Assembly (NCBI GenBank): GCA_039679375.1
Contig: JBDKVA010000125.1
Coordinates: 1 to 30,912, forward strand
Origin: JBDKVA01 sp039679375
GTDB taxonomy: Bacteria; Bacillota; Clostridia; Acetivibrionales; DTU013
Direction: 5' to 3'
DNA: 30,912 bases
Of the stretch, positions 17,949 to 26,666 are shown one piece after another. Position 1 is the first letter of the stretch; every line of letters starts with the position of its first letter. A program made the translations under genes and the position numbers. The notes below the pieces were generated by a model that saw nothing but the letters and a program-made list of their open reading frames with translations, was not told the DNA's origin and did no database searches.

Positions 17949-18641
17949 ATGCTTGACACTTATATTTTAAAAATTGTAAAGAATATAAATAGAGACGAAT
18001 TTACCAGACTATTACGCTATGTATCAGAAGAAAAAAGGGAACGGATAAATCGGTTTTATCGGTTTGATGATGCCCAAAGAACTCTCTTGGGTGATGTTCT
18101 GGCAAGATATGCCATCTGTAAAAGGCTGGGTATAAGTAACAGAGATTTGCATTTCAGCGCAAATAGGTATGGAAAACCGATATTGCTTGAACCAAATGGA
18201 ATTCATTTTAATATTTCCCATTCTGGAAATTGGGTGGTTTGCGCCGTAGATGATGCTGCAGTAGGCATAGATGTTGAATTGATTAAACCAATTGACTTTA
18301 AAATAGCTGAAAATTTTTTTGCAGAAGAAGAATATATATCGCTTATCAGCCAACCGGAAGAAATGAGGATGAAATATTTCTACAAGATATGGACTTTGAA
18401 GGAAAGTTATATCAAAATGGAAGGAAAGGGCCTCAGTATTCCATTGGATTCTTTCACTATAAGAGTGGAAAATAACAAGATCAATGTTACTACGGGCAAT
18501 AAAATACAGGAATTTTGTTTTTACCAGTCATTTTTAGACAGTGAAACAATTTATACTGTTTGTACCCAAAACAGCAATATCAGTGAAAGCATATGTTGTA
18601 GTACGGAGAGTTTTGATTTACTTAGGAGTGAGTTGAAATGA
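17949..18641 (+). CDS. Sfp-type 4'-phosphopantetheinyl transferase
   Basis: This 230-residue enzyme transfers phosphopantetheine from CoA to a carrier-protein serine. The two family signatures are present: VGIDVE (D108 and E110 bind magnesium) and KIWTLKESYIKMEGKGL (W148, K151, E152, K156). The upstream FNISHSG segment (residues 87-93) contacts CoA. The length is typical of the two-lobed Sfp class, which usually serves nonribosomal peptide, polyketide or lysine-pathway carrier proteins rather than only AcpP. No carrier protein or synthase gene is in the window. The ribosome binding site (AAAGGA, ten bases from the ATG) is weak. The gene ends in an ATGA overlap with the deaminase gene, so the two are translationally coupled. 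Confidence 0.93.
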   Translation: MLDTYILKIVKNINRDEFTRLLRYVSEEKRERINRFYRFDDAQRTLLGDVLARYAICKRLGISNRDLHFSANRYGKPILLEPNGIHFNISHSGNWVVCAVDDAAVGIDVELIKPIDFKIAENFFAEEEYISLISQPEEMRMKYFYKIWTLKESYIKMEGKGLSIPLDSFTIRVENNKINVTTGNKIQEFCFYQSFLDSETIYTVCTQNSNISESICCSTESFDLLRSELK

Positions 18642-19015
18642 GCTTTGAAGAGTTATTTGAAATTGCATTGCACACCTTAAATGAACGGCAAATATCCAGA
18701 AGCTCCTGGGCGGGATCTGTTGCAGCGGCTATTCTTACAGATAAGGGAAATGTATATAAAGGCGTGTGTATTGATACGCCCAGTTCATTGGGCTTTTGTG
18801 CAGAGCATGCCGCAATAGCGGCAATGATAACTGCCGGAGAAACAAGGATCGTAAAACTGGTCGCTGTTGGGGCAGCAAAGAAAGCATTGGCGCCCTGCGG
18901 ACGATGCAGAGAATTTATCAGCCAAATAGATGATGAGAATTATAAATGTGAAGTTATGCTGGATGGCGGCAAAATCGTCACAATAGACGAACTATTGCCA
19001 TATCGCTGGAATTAA
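18638..19015 (+). CDS. Cytidine deaminase-fold enzyme, blasticidin-S-deaminase-like
   Basis: The 125-residue protein has the zinc site of the cytidine deaminase fold: CAE (C54, catalytic E56) and PCGRC (C87 and C90). The PCGRCRE motif and the C-terminal DELLPYRW resemble blasticidin S deaminase (PCGRCRQ and RELLP) more than housekeeping Cdd. The reaction would be zinc-dependent hydrolytic deamination of a cytosine nucleoside or related drug. The true substrate cannot be assigned. Its ATG overlaps the stop of the phosphopantetheinyl transferase gene (ATGA), so the two proteins are made together. Confidence 0.85.
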   Translation: MSFEELFEIALHTLNERQISRSSWAGSVAAAILTDKGNVYKGVCIDTPSSLGFCAEHAAIAAMITAGETRIVKLVAVGAAKKALAPCGRCREFISQIDDENYKCEVMLDGGKIVTIDELLPYRWN

Positions 19016-19023
19016 GTTGAGAA

Positions 19024-19067
19024 TATAAGCTCACTTATAGACAAAAACTTATACAGGAATTTATAAG
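19024..19067 (+). repeat. Two adjacent hairpins built from CTTATA/TATAAG
   Basis: In the 63-base stretch after the deaminase gene, TATAAG (19024-19029) pairs with CTTATA (19034-19039). A second CTTATA (19048-19053) pairs with TATAAG (19062-19067). Because the arms are the same, alternative pairings are possible. No T run follows, so this is not a typical terminator. Confidence 0.4.
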
Positions 19068-19132
19068 GCACTTATCATTTGACCTTGGAATTGAGGTCAG
19101 TAGTGAATTGTATTTTTGGGGTGAATAGCAGA

Positions 19133-19951
19133 TTGAAAATTTTATACGTGTCTGATTTAGACGGCACATTACTCAACAAACGGGATCTGATATCAGAATA
19201 CAGTATGAATATAATCAATAAGTTGGTGGAAAGCGGCATGACCTTTACTTATGCCACTGCACGCTCTTTATCATCAGCTTCCGTAGTAACAAAAGGCTTA
19301 ACGGCCAATATCCCTGTAATAGTATATAACGGCTCTTTCACAATAAACGCAGCAACGGGAGGAATCCTGTCATCAAACATTTTCAATGATGCAGAGAAGC
19401 ATTATATTACTGATCTGCTTACGGAAAACGAGATATATCCCTTGGTATATGCATATATAGATGGCATTGAAAAGGTATCCTGGCTTCCCAATAAGGAAAA
19501 CGACGGATTCAGGCGTTATCTTAGCCTGCGTAAGGGAGATAGGCGTTTAAACCCGCTAAGGGACAAAAGTGATTTATATAAAGGCAGCGCTTTTTATTTT
19601 ACCTGCATCGGAGAAAAAGAGGAGCTTCTTCCAATTTATAATTCTTTAAAAGATAACCCGCATTACAACTGCATTCTTCAGCAGGAGCTGTACCGTGAAG
19701 AATACTGGTGTGAAATTATGCACAAGAAAGCTACGAAAGCGAATGCGATCCTTAAATTAAAAGAGATTTTACACTGCGATAGGATCGTATCGTTTGGAGA
19801 TGCGCTGAATGATATTCCGATGTTTTCTATTTCAGATGAATGTTACGCTGTCGAAAATGCTGTCGCAGAACTGAAAAAGATATCAACGGGAATTATTGGC
19901 AGCAATGAACATGACGGGGTTGCAAAATGGCTGGAAAGTCATTTTGCATAA
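19133..19951 (+). CDS. Cof-type HAD-IIB phosphatase
   Basis: This 273-residue HAD phosphatase has the nucleophile motif VSDLDGTLLN (D8, D10), the motif II TYATARS, and the late acidic motif FGDALNDIPMF. The large cap between motifs II and III places it in the Cof/HAD-IIB group, which dephosphorylates sugar phosphates and similar metabolites in the cytoplasm. The open frame extends to a TTG at 19079, and GTG codons lie at 19103 and 19121. I prefer the TTG at 19133: GGGGTGA lies eight bases before it and the protein then starts MKILYVSDLDG, as usual for the family. No partner enzyme suggests the substrate. Confidence 0.85.
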   Translation: MKILYVSDLDGTLLNKRDLISEYSMNIINKLVESGMTFTYATARSLSSASVVTKGLTANIPVIVYNGSFTINAATGGILSSNIFNDAEKHYITDLLTENEIYPLVYAYIDGIEKVSWLPNKENDGFRRYLSLRKGDRRLNPLRDKSDLYKGSAFYFTCIGEKEELLPIYNSLKDNPHYNCILQQELYREEYWCEIMHKKATKANAILKLKEILHCDRIVSFGDALNDIPMFSISDECYAVENAVAELKKISTGIIGSNEHDGVAKWLESHFA

Positions 19952-20156
19952 CCAGTCCTTCCATTTTGTAGTAGATTTATCATGCATAAAATGATATTAT
20001 ATGCTTATATATTTGATCATAGATATGTAAATTTATTATTTAGAGTTATTCTTCGTCATAAAATGAAGCCGTGAAAGGATTTTTTTATATGAATATCGGA
20101 TGATAATATTCTTAAAGCAGTGCCAATGATACTGCGGAAAAGGGTGGAGGTAAGTT

Positions 20157-20744
20157 ATGAACCTGGCGAATAAAATTACCGTGTTTCGGCTTTTTCTTGT
20201 TCCTGCTTTTATGTTATTTGCAGCAATGCCTTTCACTTTAAATAATCAGTATTACCAGATGGATACAACATTAAGCATTTATATTGCTACTGCAATCTTC
20301 ATCTTAGCTGCAGCAACTGATAAATTAGATGGATACATTGCACGCAAATATAAACAGATAACAAAGTTAGGTATTTTCCTGGATCCGCTAGCAGACAAAT
20401 TGCTTATAACCGCAGCGTTAATATGCCTACTGCAATCTCACAGAGTTGATGTGTGGGCAGCATTTTTAATTATCGGCAGAGAATTGGTTATCACAGTATT
20501 CAGATTGGCTGCCGTCAGAAAAGGTATCGTTCTGCCTGCAGATAAAACCGGAAAAATCAAGATGGTAATTCAAGTTACAGCAATTGTTCTGACATTGCTT
20601 TATAGTATTCCTTCCAGCCTTGTAAGCACTATTAGATTTGACAAAATAGCAATTTTTTTAGCGGTTCTTATCACTGTTTATTCTGGCGTTCATTATCTTG
20701 TAACGAATTGGAGTATATTTATTGATAGAAAAATCAGTGTATAA
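20157..20744 (+). CDS. pgsA: CDP-diacylglycerol--glycerol-3-phosphate 3-phosphatidyltransferase
   Basis: The 195-residue integral membrane enzyme makes phosphatidylglycerophosphate from CDP-diacylglycerol and glycerol 3-phosphate. It carries the complete CDP-alcohol phosphatidyltransferase motif with the expected spacing: D55, D58-G59, A62-R63, G72, D76 and D80. The opening LANKITVFRLFLVPAFM is typical of PgsA, and about five to six membrane helices are visible. A GGTGGAGG site precedes the ATG. The 205-base gap upstream suggests its own promoter, but I found no convincing -35/-10 pair. This may be a second pgsA, because housekeeping copies usually sit elsewhere in Bacillota (inference). Confidence 0.9.
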   Translation: MNLANKITVFRLFLVPAFMLFAAMPFTLNNQYYQMDTTLSIYIATAIFILAAATDKLDGYIARKYKQITKLGIFLDPLADKLLITAALICLLQSHRVDVWAAFLIIGRELVITVFRLAAVRKGIVLPADKTGKIKMVIQVTAIVLTLLYSIPSSLVSTIRFDKIAIFLAVLITVYSGVHYLVTNWSIFIDRKISV

Positions 20745-20799
20745 GATCGTGTGCATGTTTGTATAGATATACTGAGCTTTAAGTAAAGTGGAGGCAAAT

Positions 20800-21225
20800 A
20801 TGTTTTTTATATTTGGTTGGGGTAAGCAAGGGAAAAAGAATTACGGATCCGCGGCCATTGTTAATTGCAGCGGTTGTTTCGAAACAGGTGAATGGTCGCT
20901 CATAGAGGTATATCATTATGCAGATATATTCTTTATCCCGATTGCAAAATATGATAATCGTTATTTCTTGGTTTGTAATAATTGCGGTAGAAAAAGCTTC
21001 GAAATTTTCGACGACCAGGTTAAAGTCGCAAAAGAAACGGCAAAGGCTTTTCATTCATTTCACAAAGGAAAAATAACTGAGTACGAACTAAAACAAATAA
21101 TCAAGCAGAATAAAGATTTGAAAAGCATTGAAGCTCCGGATGAATCATGGGAATGTCCAAAATGTAGTTCAAGTAATCTGAACACAACCTACACTTGTAA
21201 AAATTGCGGATATAAAGTTATATAA
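20800..21225 (+). CDS. Zinc-ribbon protein (zinc_ribbon_15-like)
   Basis: The 141-residue protein begins MFFIFGWG, as is common in the zinc_ribbon_15 family. It has one cysteine pair set spread over residues about 20-65 (NCSGC and CNNCG) and a second, compact C-terminal ribbon (CPKCSS, then CKNCGY). A charged helical stretch lies between. A role in binding zinc and perhaps nucleic acid or protein is likely, but the function is unknown. The frame is open to a GTG at 20788; the ATG at 20800 is better placed behind GGAGG. It lies 13 bases before the small membrane-protein gene. Confidence 0.85.
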   Translation: MFFIFGWGKQGKKNYGSAAIVNCSGCFETGEWSLIEVYHYADIFFIPIAKYDNRYFLVCNNCGRKSFEIFDDQVKVAKETAKAFHSFHKGKITEYELKQIIKQNKDLKSIEAPDESWECPKCSSSNLNTTYTCKNCGYKVI

Positions 21226-21238
21226 GGAGTGTCGATAA

Positions 21239-21586
21239 ATGAGAATTGAACAACCGGAAAATACTGTATCTGAAAAAAAACGGATTTCTTTAATAAGTAT
21301 ACTATCGTTTACTTCGTGCATTTTAGCATTGGGATTTGTATTTTTTAATATAATAGGTTTGGCATTAAGACTTTATAACATTCAAAGCATAAAGGGTTAC
21401 CTGGGAATCGTACTTATATTTCTTATCGTAGCATCTATGGTGCTGGGAATAATTGATGTCTGTCTGAAAAATAGAAATAAGACTTTATCCATCATTTCAT
21501 TAGTTATTAGCGGCGGCTTTCTAGGTTTATTTATAATAATTCTATTTATATTAACATTATATACAAGCTCCGGACCGGTAAGTTAA
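21239..21586 (+). CDS. Small membrane protein, DUF4190-like
   Basis: The 115-residue protein has about three hydrophobic helices (near residues 17-38, 50-70 and 80-105) with a charged N-terminus. The helix arrangement and loop with VLGIIDVCLKNRNKTLSIIS resemble the DUF4190 family, often found fused or next to zinc-ribbon domains. It follows the zinc-ribbon gene by 13 bases, so the two may act as a split version of the common ribbon-plus-membrane architecture (inference). Function unknown. Confidence 0.7.
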   Translation: MRIEQPENTVSEKKRISLISILSFTSCILALGFVFFNIIGLALRLYNIQSIKGYLGIVLIFLIVASMVLGIIDVCLKNRNKTLSIISLVISGGFLGLFIIILFILTLYTSSGPVS

Positions 21587-21645
21587 AAGCTCCACTATAC
21601 GGGAATCAGTCCGGTAAAAATTCTTCATATCGGCGATGGATTATC

Positions 21646-21654
21646 TGGTATAAT
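21646..21654 (+). promoter_or_regulatory. Extended -10 promoter of the second HAD gene
   Basis: TGGTATAAT is a perfect extended -10 box about 50 bases upstream of the HAD start at 21706. A -35 box is weak (TTCATA at 21625-21630, 19-base spacing), which an extended -10 can offset. Confidence 0.55.
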
Positions 21655-21705
21655 TGAAACAGCACCGGTACAGATAAATGATACCCGAATAAGGAGTAAT
21701 GCTTT

Positions 21706-22356
21706 GTGAGATATGAATACATAATGTTTGACCTGGACGGCACATTGGTCGATTCCGGAACAGGCATTACAAATTCTGTGATGCACGCTTTAAAAAAATA
21801 CGACATTGATGTAAAAGACAGAAGCGAGCTTTATAAATTTGTAGGGCCTCCCCTGTACGGTTCATTTGAAAATTACTACGGATTTTCAAAAGAAGAGGCT
21901 GTAACTGCTGTAGAATACTATCGGGAATATTATAGGGATAAAGGAATATTCGAAAATCTGCTCTATAATGGAATAGAAGTTTTACTCAAAAAGCTGCAGG
22001 ATAGCGGACGGACACTAATTCTTGCCACATCGAAGCCCACAGTGTGTGCGAAACAAATACTGGAGTATTTTGATATTGCGAAGTATTTCACCTATATTGC
22101 AGGCAGTAACCTTGATGGGACCAATATAAAAAAGGATGAAGTCATTAAATGCGCAATGGAAAGCTGCGGTATTACTGATTTATCAAAAGTAGTAATGGTC
22201 GGCGACCGGGAGCATGACGTTATCGGCGCGAAAAAGACAGGCGTCGGATCGATTGGCGTATTGTACGGATATGGCAATAGAAATGAACTCGAGCAAGCCG
22301 GTGCGGATTTTATAGCGGATACGGTTGATGACGTCTGGAGCATATTATCTGTATGA
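21706..22356 (+). CDS. HAD-IA hydrolase, phosphoglycolate phosphatase-like
   Basis: This 216-residue cytoplasmic HAD hydrolase has motif I FDLDGTLVDSG (D9, D11), motif II LATSK, and the last motif MVGDREHDVIGAKKTGVGSI. The small four-helix cap after motif I puts it in subfamily IA near phosphoglycolate phosphatase and 5'-nucleotidase-like proteins; the substrate is not certain. The start is a GTG with AAGGAG nine bases upstream. Its own extended -10 promoter lies about 50 bases upstream. Confidence 0.9.
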   Translation: MRYEYIMFDLDGTLVDSGTGITNSVMHALKKYDIDVKDRSELYKFVGPPLYGSFENYYGFSKEEAVTAVEYYREYYRDKGIFENLLYNGIEVLLKKLQDSGRTLILATSKPTVCAKQILEYFDIAKYFTYIAGSNLDGTNIKKDEVIKCAMESCGITDLSKVVMVGDREHDVIGAKKTGVGSIGVLYGYGNRNELEQAGADFIADTVDDVWSILSV

Positions 22357-22459
22357 TCGTCACGGTCTTAAAAATACAGACTGCAATTCGTGCTCAATCA
22401 GGGAGACCTGCTGAAGGAAAACTGAAGGGGAATTTAAGAGAATCAGCAGAACCCTTTAA

Positions 22460-22579
22460 ATATTAAAGCTTTGCAGCGCAAAAATCGCCTATAAAATCTT
22501 TGGGAGCAAACCGAATAGCGGCTATTTTATACATTTAACGGATTTTGACGTGCTGGAAGAAGCTATTGATGACATGTAA
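22460..22579 (+). pseudogene. Possible remnant of a lost coding sequence
   Basis: Between the HAD and methyltransferase genes, a plus-strand frame is open for 39 codons between two stops and ends SGYFIHLTDFDVLEEAIDDM. The residue mix looks like the C-terminus of a real protein, but there is no start codon with a ribosome binding site, and the frame is closed upstream. I do not recognise the family. Confidence 0.25.
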
Positions 22580-22608
22580 TACAAAAGTGTGAAAAGGATC
22601 AATTTGAA

Positions 22609-23397
22609 ATGAATTTGGAGCAGCTTAAAACGTATTTGAAAAGTGAAGAGGATAAAGCCTTTAAAGGTTGGGATTTTTCATATCTGAATGGCAGATGGAG
22701 CAATGAAGAGCTCCCATGGGATTATAAAAAAATCATATCTGACTATTTAAAGCCAACTGACCGTTTATTAGACATAGGTACCGGTGGCGGAGAATTTTTA
22801 TTGACACTGAACCATCCATATGAATTAACAAGCGTTACTGAGGCTTATCCGCCAAATATGCAGCTTTGCACAGACACTTTGGCGCCGTTGGGTATTGAGG
22901 TAAAACAGGTGTTTGACGATAGTGCGCTGCCGTTTGAAGATGAAACATTTGATATTGTAATCAATCGCCACGAAGCTTTTGATACAACTGAAGTGAAGCG
23001 TATTTTAAAGCAAGGCGGGCATTTTATTACGCAGCAGGTCGGCTGCAGAAATAACAACGATCTATCCTATAAAATGATAGACAATTTTACTCCGAGCTTT
23101 CCGGGTCATAATTTGGCGAGCAACAGCTCAATTATGAGAGCTGCGGGATTTCGTATCCTATTTGCGGAAGAAGCTTTTGTACCGGTTAAATTTTTTGATC
23201 TGGGCGCATTGGTTTACTTTGCAAAAATCATCGAATGGGAATTTCCAGGGTTTTCTGTCGAATCATGCTTCGACAAGCTGTACAGATTGCAGAAGGAATT
23301 GCAGGAAAATGGCTATATTGCAGGTACAGAGCACCGGTTTGTTATTGTTGCGCAGAAGATACAAAACCATATAGGTTTTACCAATGAAAGCTGTTGA
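22609..23397 (+). CDS. Class I SAM-dependent methyltransferase
   Basis: The 262-residue protein has SAM-binding motif I LLDIGTGGGEFLL (residues 53-65), an acidic residue at the end of strand 2 (VTEAYPPNM), and the later FDIVINRHEAF and ILKQGGHFITQQV strands. This is the class I Rossmann fold with a C-terminal region of about 80 residues. The acceptor is unknown; the sequence resembles general small-molecule methyltransferases. It is the last plus-strand gene and converges with the broken binding-protein gene. Confidence 0.85.
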   Translation: MNLEQLKTYLKSEEDKAFKGWDFSYLNGRWSNEELPWDYKKIISDYLKPTDRLLDIGTGGGEFLLTLNHPYELTSVTEAYPPNMQLCTDTLAPLGIEVKQVFDDSALPFEDETFDIVINRHEAFDTTEVKRILKQGGHFITQQVGCRNNNDLSYKMIDNFTPSFPGHNLASNSSIMRAAGFRILFAEEAFVPVKFFDLGALVYFAKIIEWEFPGFSVESCFDKLYRLQKELQENGYIAGTEHRFVIVAQKIQNHIGFTNESC

Positions 23398-23458
23398 CCT
23401 GTACCTGGTATAGCTTTATATGCGTTTCTACATAATTAGCCGCTTAAATTCATGTTCA

Positions 23459-24585
23459 TCAATGATTTTTATTTACAGACCTCCATTGATCCAACTGCCG
23501 CTGGATTTCATTAACAATCTGGTCCGTACCTGCGTTTTTCAGTTCTTCGATGACGCTATCCGCTTGACTTGTATCAAATATACCCCTCTTGAATGAATCG
23601 GATATTCTCTTCGTATAGACTTGCATCCTTTTGACACATTCAGTCCGGATTTCCGAATAATCCGGATAAAATCCTTCATGCGGCGCGTACGAAGTATAAG
23701 ATTGCGCGTATTCCATAAGCGTTTTATAATAGTCATCCGGCCGTGTATCATCCACAGACTGCCTATGAAAATGAATGTTCATGAACGCAAAATTAAGCAG
23801 GTAGTCAGTAAGCCTATGCCACCAGTAGGGATTATCGCTGATACTTATCCCCTCAGGCATATCGATCCGGTTATTCTTCAATAAATAATGCCTGTTTTCT
23901 ATGCCATAATTAAATAAATCATAATTCTCCTGACTGCTCTGTATCCAGTCCAAAAGCATAAGCGCGCGTTCCGTGTCCTTTGAATTTGAGTTAAAAGCAA
24001 CGGCACCTATCGTAGAGGCATTGAAAGGACTTTTTCTTTGTGTCTTTTCATTTTTATAGAGAATATGGAGAATGTATTCTTCCATGTTGCCGTCATTAAA
24101 TAGATCTATCCCAATTGGACCTTCATAAAGATTCCCGGTACGGTATATAAATGACGCTGTTTCTTTTTGTTGTGACGATATTTCCATATAGCCATTTGCA
24201 AACCACCGGCTGACAAAGCCTGCAGTCTCTTTGAATCCGGAAGTCTGTTCCCATGGAATGATTTTCATTTCCGGGTCATTCCACTTATAAACAAGATTTT
24301 GGGAATGGTTTTGATATTCTCGAAATATTTACCGATGCTAAACCACTTAAAATCAAGCTTTATGTTCAGGTTCGTGGCTTTTGCAATTTCATCAAGAACC
24401 TCCTTTGTATCCTTCTTCTCCTCCCCAGCCATATAAAAGGTCAGCGTTACCGGCTCCAGACCATCCGTTTTTATTGCAGGCTCCTTAATATCACCGTCCT
24501 GAGTATGATCGCACCCTGCCAGCGTGCTAAAGATAGAAAGGAATACCCCCAAAAATAAACCAATAATTTTTATCTTGCTTTTCAT
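23459..24585 (-). pseudogene. Broken solute-binding lipoprotein gene (internal deletion and frameshift)
   Basis: The 5' part starts at the ATG at 24585 behind GAGGTGG and encodes a lipoprotein signal peptide with lipobox LAGC (C25). It continues with PVTLTFYMAGEEKKDTKEVL and stops at 24265. The 3' part is in another frame and reads YKWNDPEMKIIPWEQTSGFK, a conserved stretch normally found past the middle of DUF3502-type sugar-binding proteins, then continues to the stop at 23459. The frames meet near 24320-24335. Together they give only about 375 residues, against roughly 500 for intact relatives, so a central segment seems to be lost as well. No permease genes remain beside it. A functional split protein is very unlikely. 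Confidence 0.8.
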
Positions 24586-25237
24586 AATCCACCTCATTTT
24601 AAAAGTATCCTGTTTGAGCATACGGACGCATCAGCGCCGGCTATTACATAACGCTCCGCTCTGGCAGAGTCTATACAGCCGTTCCTGCGCATCCGAGAAT
24701 AAGCCATAAAGTATATTGATATAGCTTGATGGTTATAGCTGAGTTATTATACTATACAGACAATTACTTAATCTCGTTTTCAGGACAATTCTCGTCCCAT
24801 TGCCTAAAAATAATGAATCCGACACCGCTCTATTACATAAAGACCCGGAATGAGTAGACATAGCTATGTAATAGATGTCCTTCATTAGCATATTCAATTA
24901 CTATTATCAATTCAAACGCCCCATAATATATAAAATAATTGTATTATCCTAATATTTTATATCATAATATACAGGATATATTCGATAAACGGATAATTTC
25001 CGAGATTTATGGGACAAAAACCCAACTACATCACAATATTACCATTATATAGAAGATATTAGCTAATTTATCAAAATTTTAGTATTTATAAGTAAGAAGA
25101 ATACCGGAATTAATACTACCCCAGCCAGCTCGGAGTACCGGTTTGCTATTTCTACACAAAAGATATTACCCAAATGCTTATAAGAATTATTTATTCGAAA
25201 AATTGTTATATAAGTCATACCTGCCGCACAGAATCAA
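24586..25237. other. AT-rich non-coding stretch
   Basis: About 650 bases lie between the broken binding-protein gene and the MFS gene. I find no plausible coding frame. It holds the GAGGTGG site of the broken gene, a minus-strand TATAAT box near 24746 with no clear -35, the inverted repeat at 24829-24876 and a third copy of its core at 24641-24651. Near the MFS end, a 6-bp stem formed by CTGCCG/CGGCAG spans the MFS stop codon and could be a weak terminator. The stretch may be what is left of deleted transporter genes. Confidence 0.5.
24829..24876. repeat. 11-bp perfect inverted repeat with third core copy nearby
   Basis: TCTATTACATA (24829-24839) is mirrored by TATGTAATAGA (24866-24876) across 26 bases. 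The core CTATTACATAA also occurs at 24641-24651 in direct orientation. The interior includes a 12-bp palindrome, ACATAGCTATGT (24859-24870), that shares the right arm. It could be an operator, a recombination scar or terminal repeats of a degraded small element. Confidence 0.5.
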
Positions 25238-26581
25238 TCATCCCGGCAGTTTCAGATCCTTCTCTCCCTTTACGGCTTTCTTTCTGCCGTGCAGCAGATT
25301 GAATACCTGAAGCGCAATGATCCCCACACTTGTCATCATGTAAAGCACTCTGAACTCGCCAAATTGGATATTCCCGGATATATAAGCATTTGACGCCAGC
25401 ATGGTCTTGATGCTTCCTCCCAGAATAGGCGCGACCAGCAACGCAATACCAATCACTGCGCTATAAAATCCGTCGTATATCATCCGTCCTTTTTCAGGTA
25501 TGATCATGTATCTCCTGTTGAAAACGCCCACTGCAAACCCGGAGTTCGCGGCTGCTGAAAAAATACATGCAAACGGGATAAAAGCAATGATTAACGATTT
25601 TGTCGCAACCGACCAAACGAACGTTTCTCCGGCAAAAAACCAGATGCAAAGGTTCATTACAAACTGATGCCCGAATTTATCGCTCAATTTGCCCCAGACC
25701 CTCAGCATGAATATCTGCAAAACTGCCGATAATATACTTATAAGATTAATGACAGTATAGGGCAGCTTAAGATACCTTATAAAGTAGACATTCGTAAAGC
25801 TGCAGGAAAAATACAGGAAAATATAAAATATGAACAAAGTAATTGTATAGCTGCAAAACTCCTTGTTATGCAGTGGCAAACGTATTACATCAATTAATCT
25901 GATTTTACTCCTTTCCATGGATTCCACTTCAGGTTCATCAATATTTCCGAAGGCGAATGCCTCTACGGCCATAACCACCAATCCCAGAGAATAAAGTACC
26001 ACAAACCCAAGGTATTTATCCTGTATTGTATCCATAAACCAACCGGCTGCAAGCGGAAATACAACGTTAACAGATATTGCAAAGGATTGCCTTACCGCAA
26101 AGTACCTTCCCCGTATGTTGACAGGCACTACGCTGATAAACCATTTGTTAATGATCAAGCCGTACAATGCCTGCAATATATAAGCAACTGCCAAAACGGC
26201 CAGCAGCACTTGCTGCCGGTAGTCTCCGGGCACAAATAACGGAATGGTTATCACTGAGCAAATAAGCAGCTTTGAAAAGATGCATAAGGTTATTGTAGTT
26301 TTTTTCTTGTAATGGACGTTTTCCATAAAGATGCCACCTATTACAAGGAAAATGCCGCAAATGGAAGGTATCAGGTTGAGGTAGCTGACTACTTCGTCGC
26401 TTGCACCCAGATATACCGCAAAACCCGCGAGAAATACGCCGCCTGTAAGCAAAGAAAAAATCGTGGCGAAAACAGCCTGAAGAATATAATAGTCCTGACT
26501 TTTTTTATATGGATTGAACAGAAGCTCCGCATCATTTTGATAGATAATTTTTTGTGTCAGCTTCTTGAAAATATTTCTCAT
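25238..26581 (-). CDS. Major facilitator superfamily transporter
   Basis: The 447-residue protein has about twelve hydrophobic helices in two halves, with the charged loop RGRYFAVRQSFA after helix 4-5 and GKLSDKFGHQF in the second half, matching the MFS loop motif. It would be a proton-coupled permease of the cytoplasmic membrane. No substrate signature is evident. It lies downstream of the FAD-dehydrogenase and LarA-like genes, 85 bases after the latter, so uptake or export of the same hydroxyacid is a reasonable guess. A GGGGGA site precedes the ATG. Confidence 0.85.
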   Translation of the reverse strand: MRNIFKKLTQKIIYQNDAELLFNPYKKSQDYYILQAVFATIFSLLTGGVFLAGFAVYLGASDEVVSYLNLIPSICGIFLVIGGIFMENVHYKKKTTITLCIFSKLLICSVITIPLFVPGDYRQQVLLAVLAVAYILQALYGLIINKWFISVVPVNIRGRYFAVRQSFAISVNVVFPLAAGWFMDTIQDKYLGFVVLYSLGLVVMAVEAFAFGNIDEPEVESMERSKIRLIDVIRLPLHNKEFCSYTITLFIFYIFLYFSCSFTNVYFIRYLKLPYTVINLISILSAVLQIFMLRVWGKLSDKFGHQFVMNLCIWFFAGETFVWSVATKSLIIAFIPFACIFSAAANSGFAVGVFNRRYMIIPEKGRMIYDGFYSAVIGIALLVAPILGGSIKTMLASNAYISGNIQFGEFRVLYMMTSVGIIALQVFNLLHGRKKAVKGEKDLKLPG

Positions 26582-26666
26582 TTGTTTAGGTCCCCCAAAA
26601 AATACAATGAGCTGCTAATAAAATCTTACCACAAGACCATAGCCGACACCATACTATTTAGCAATT

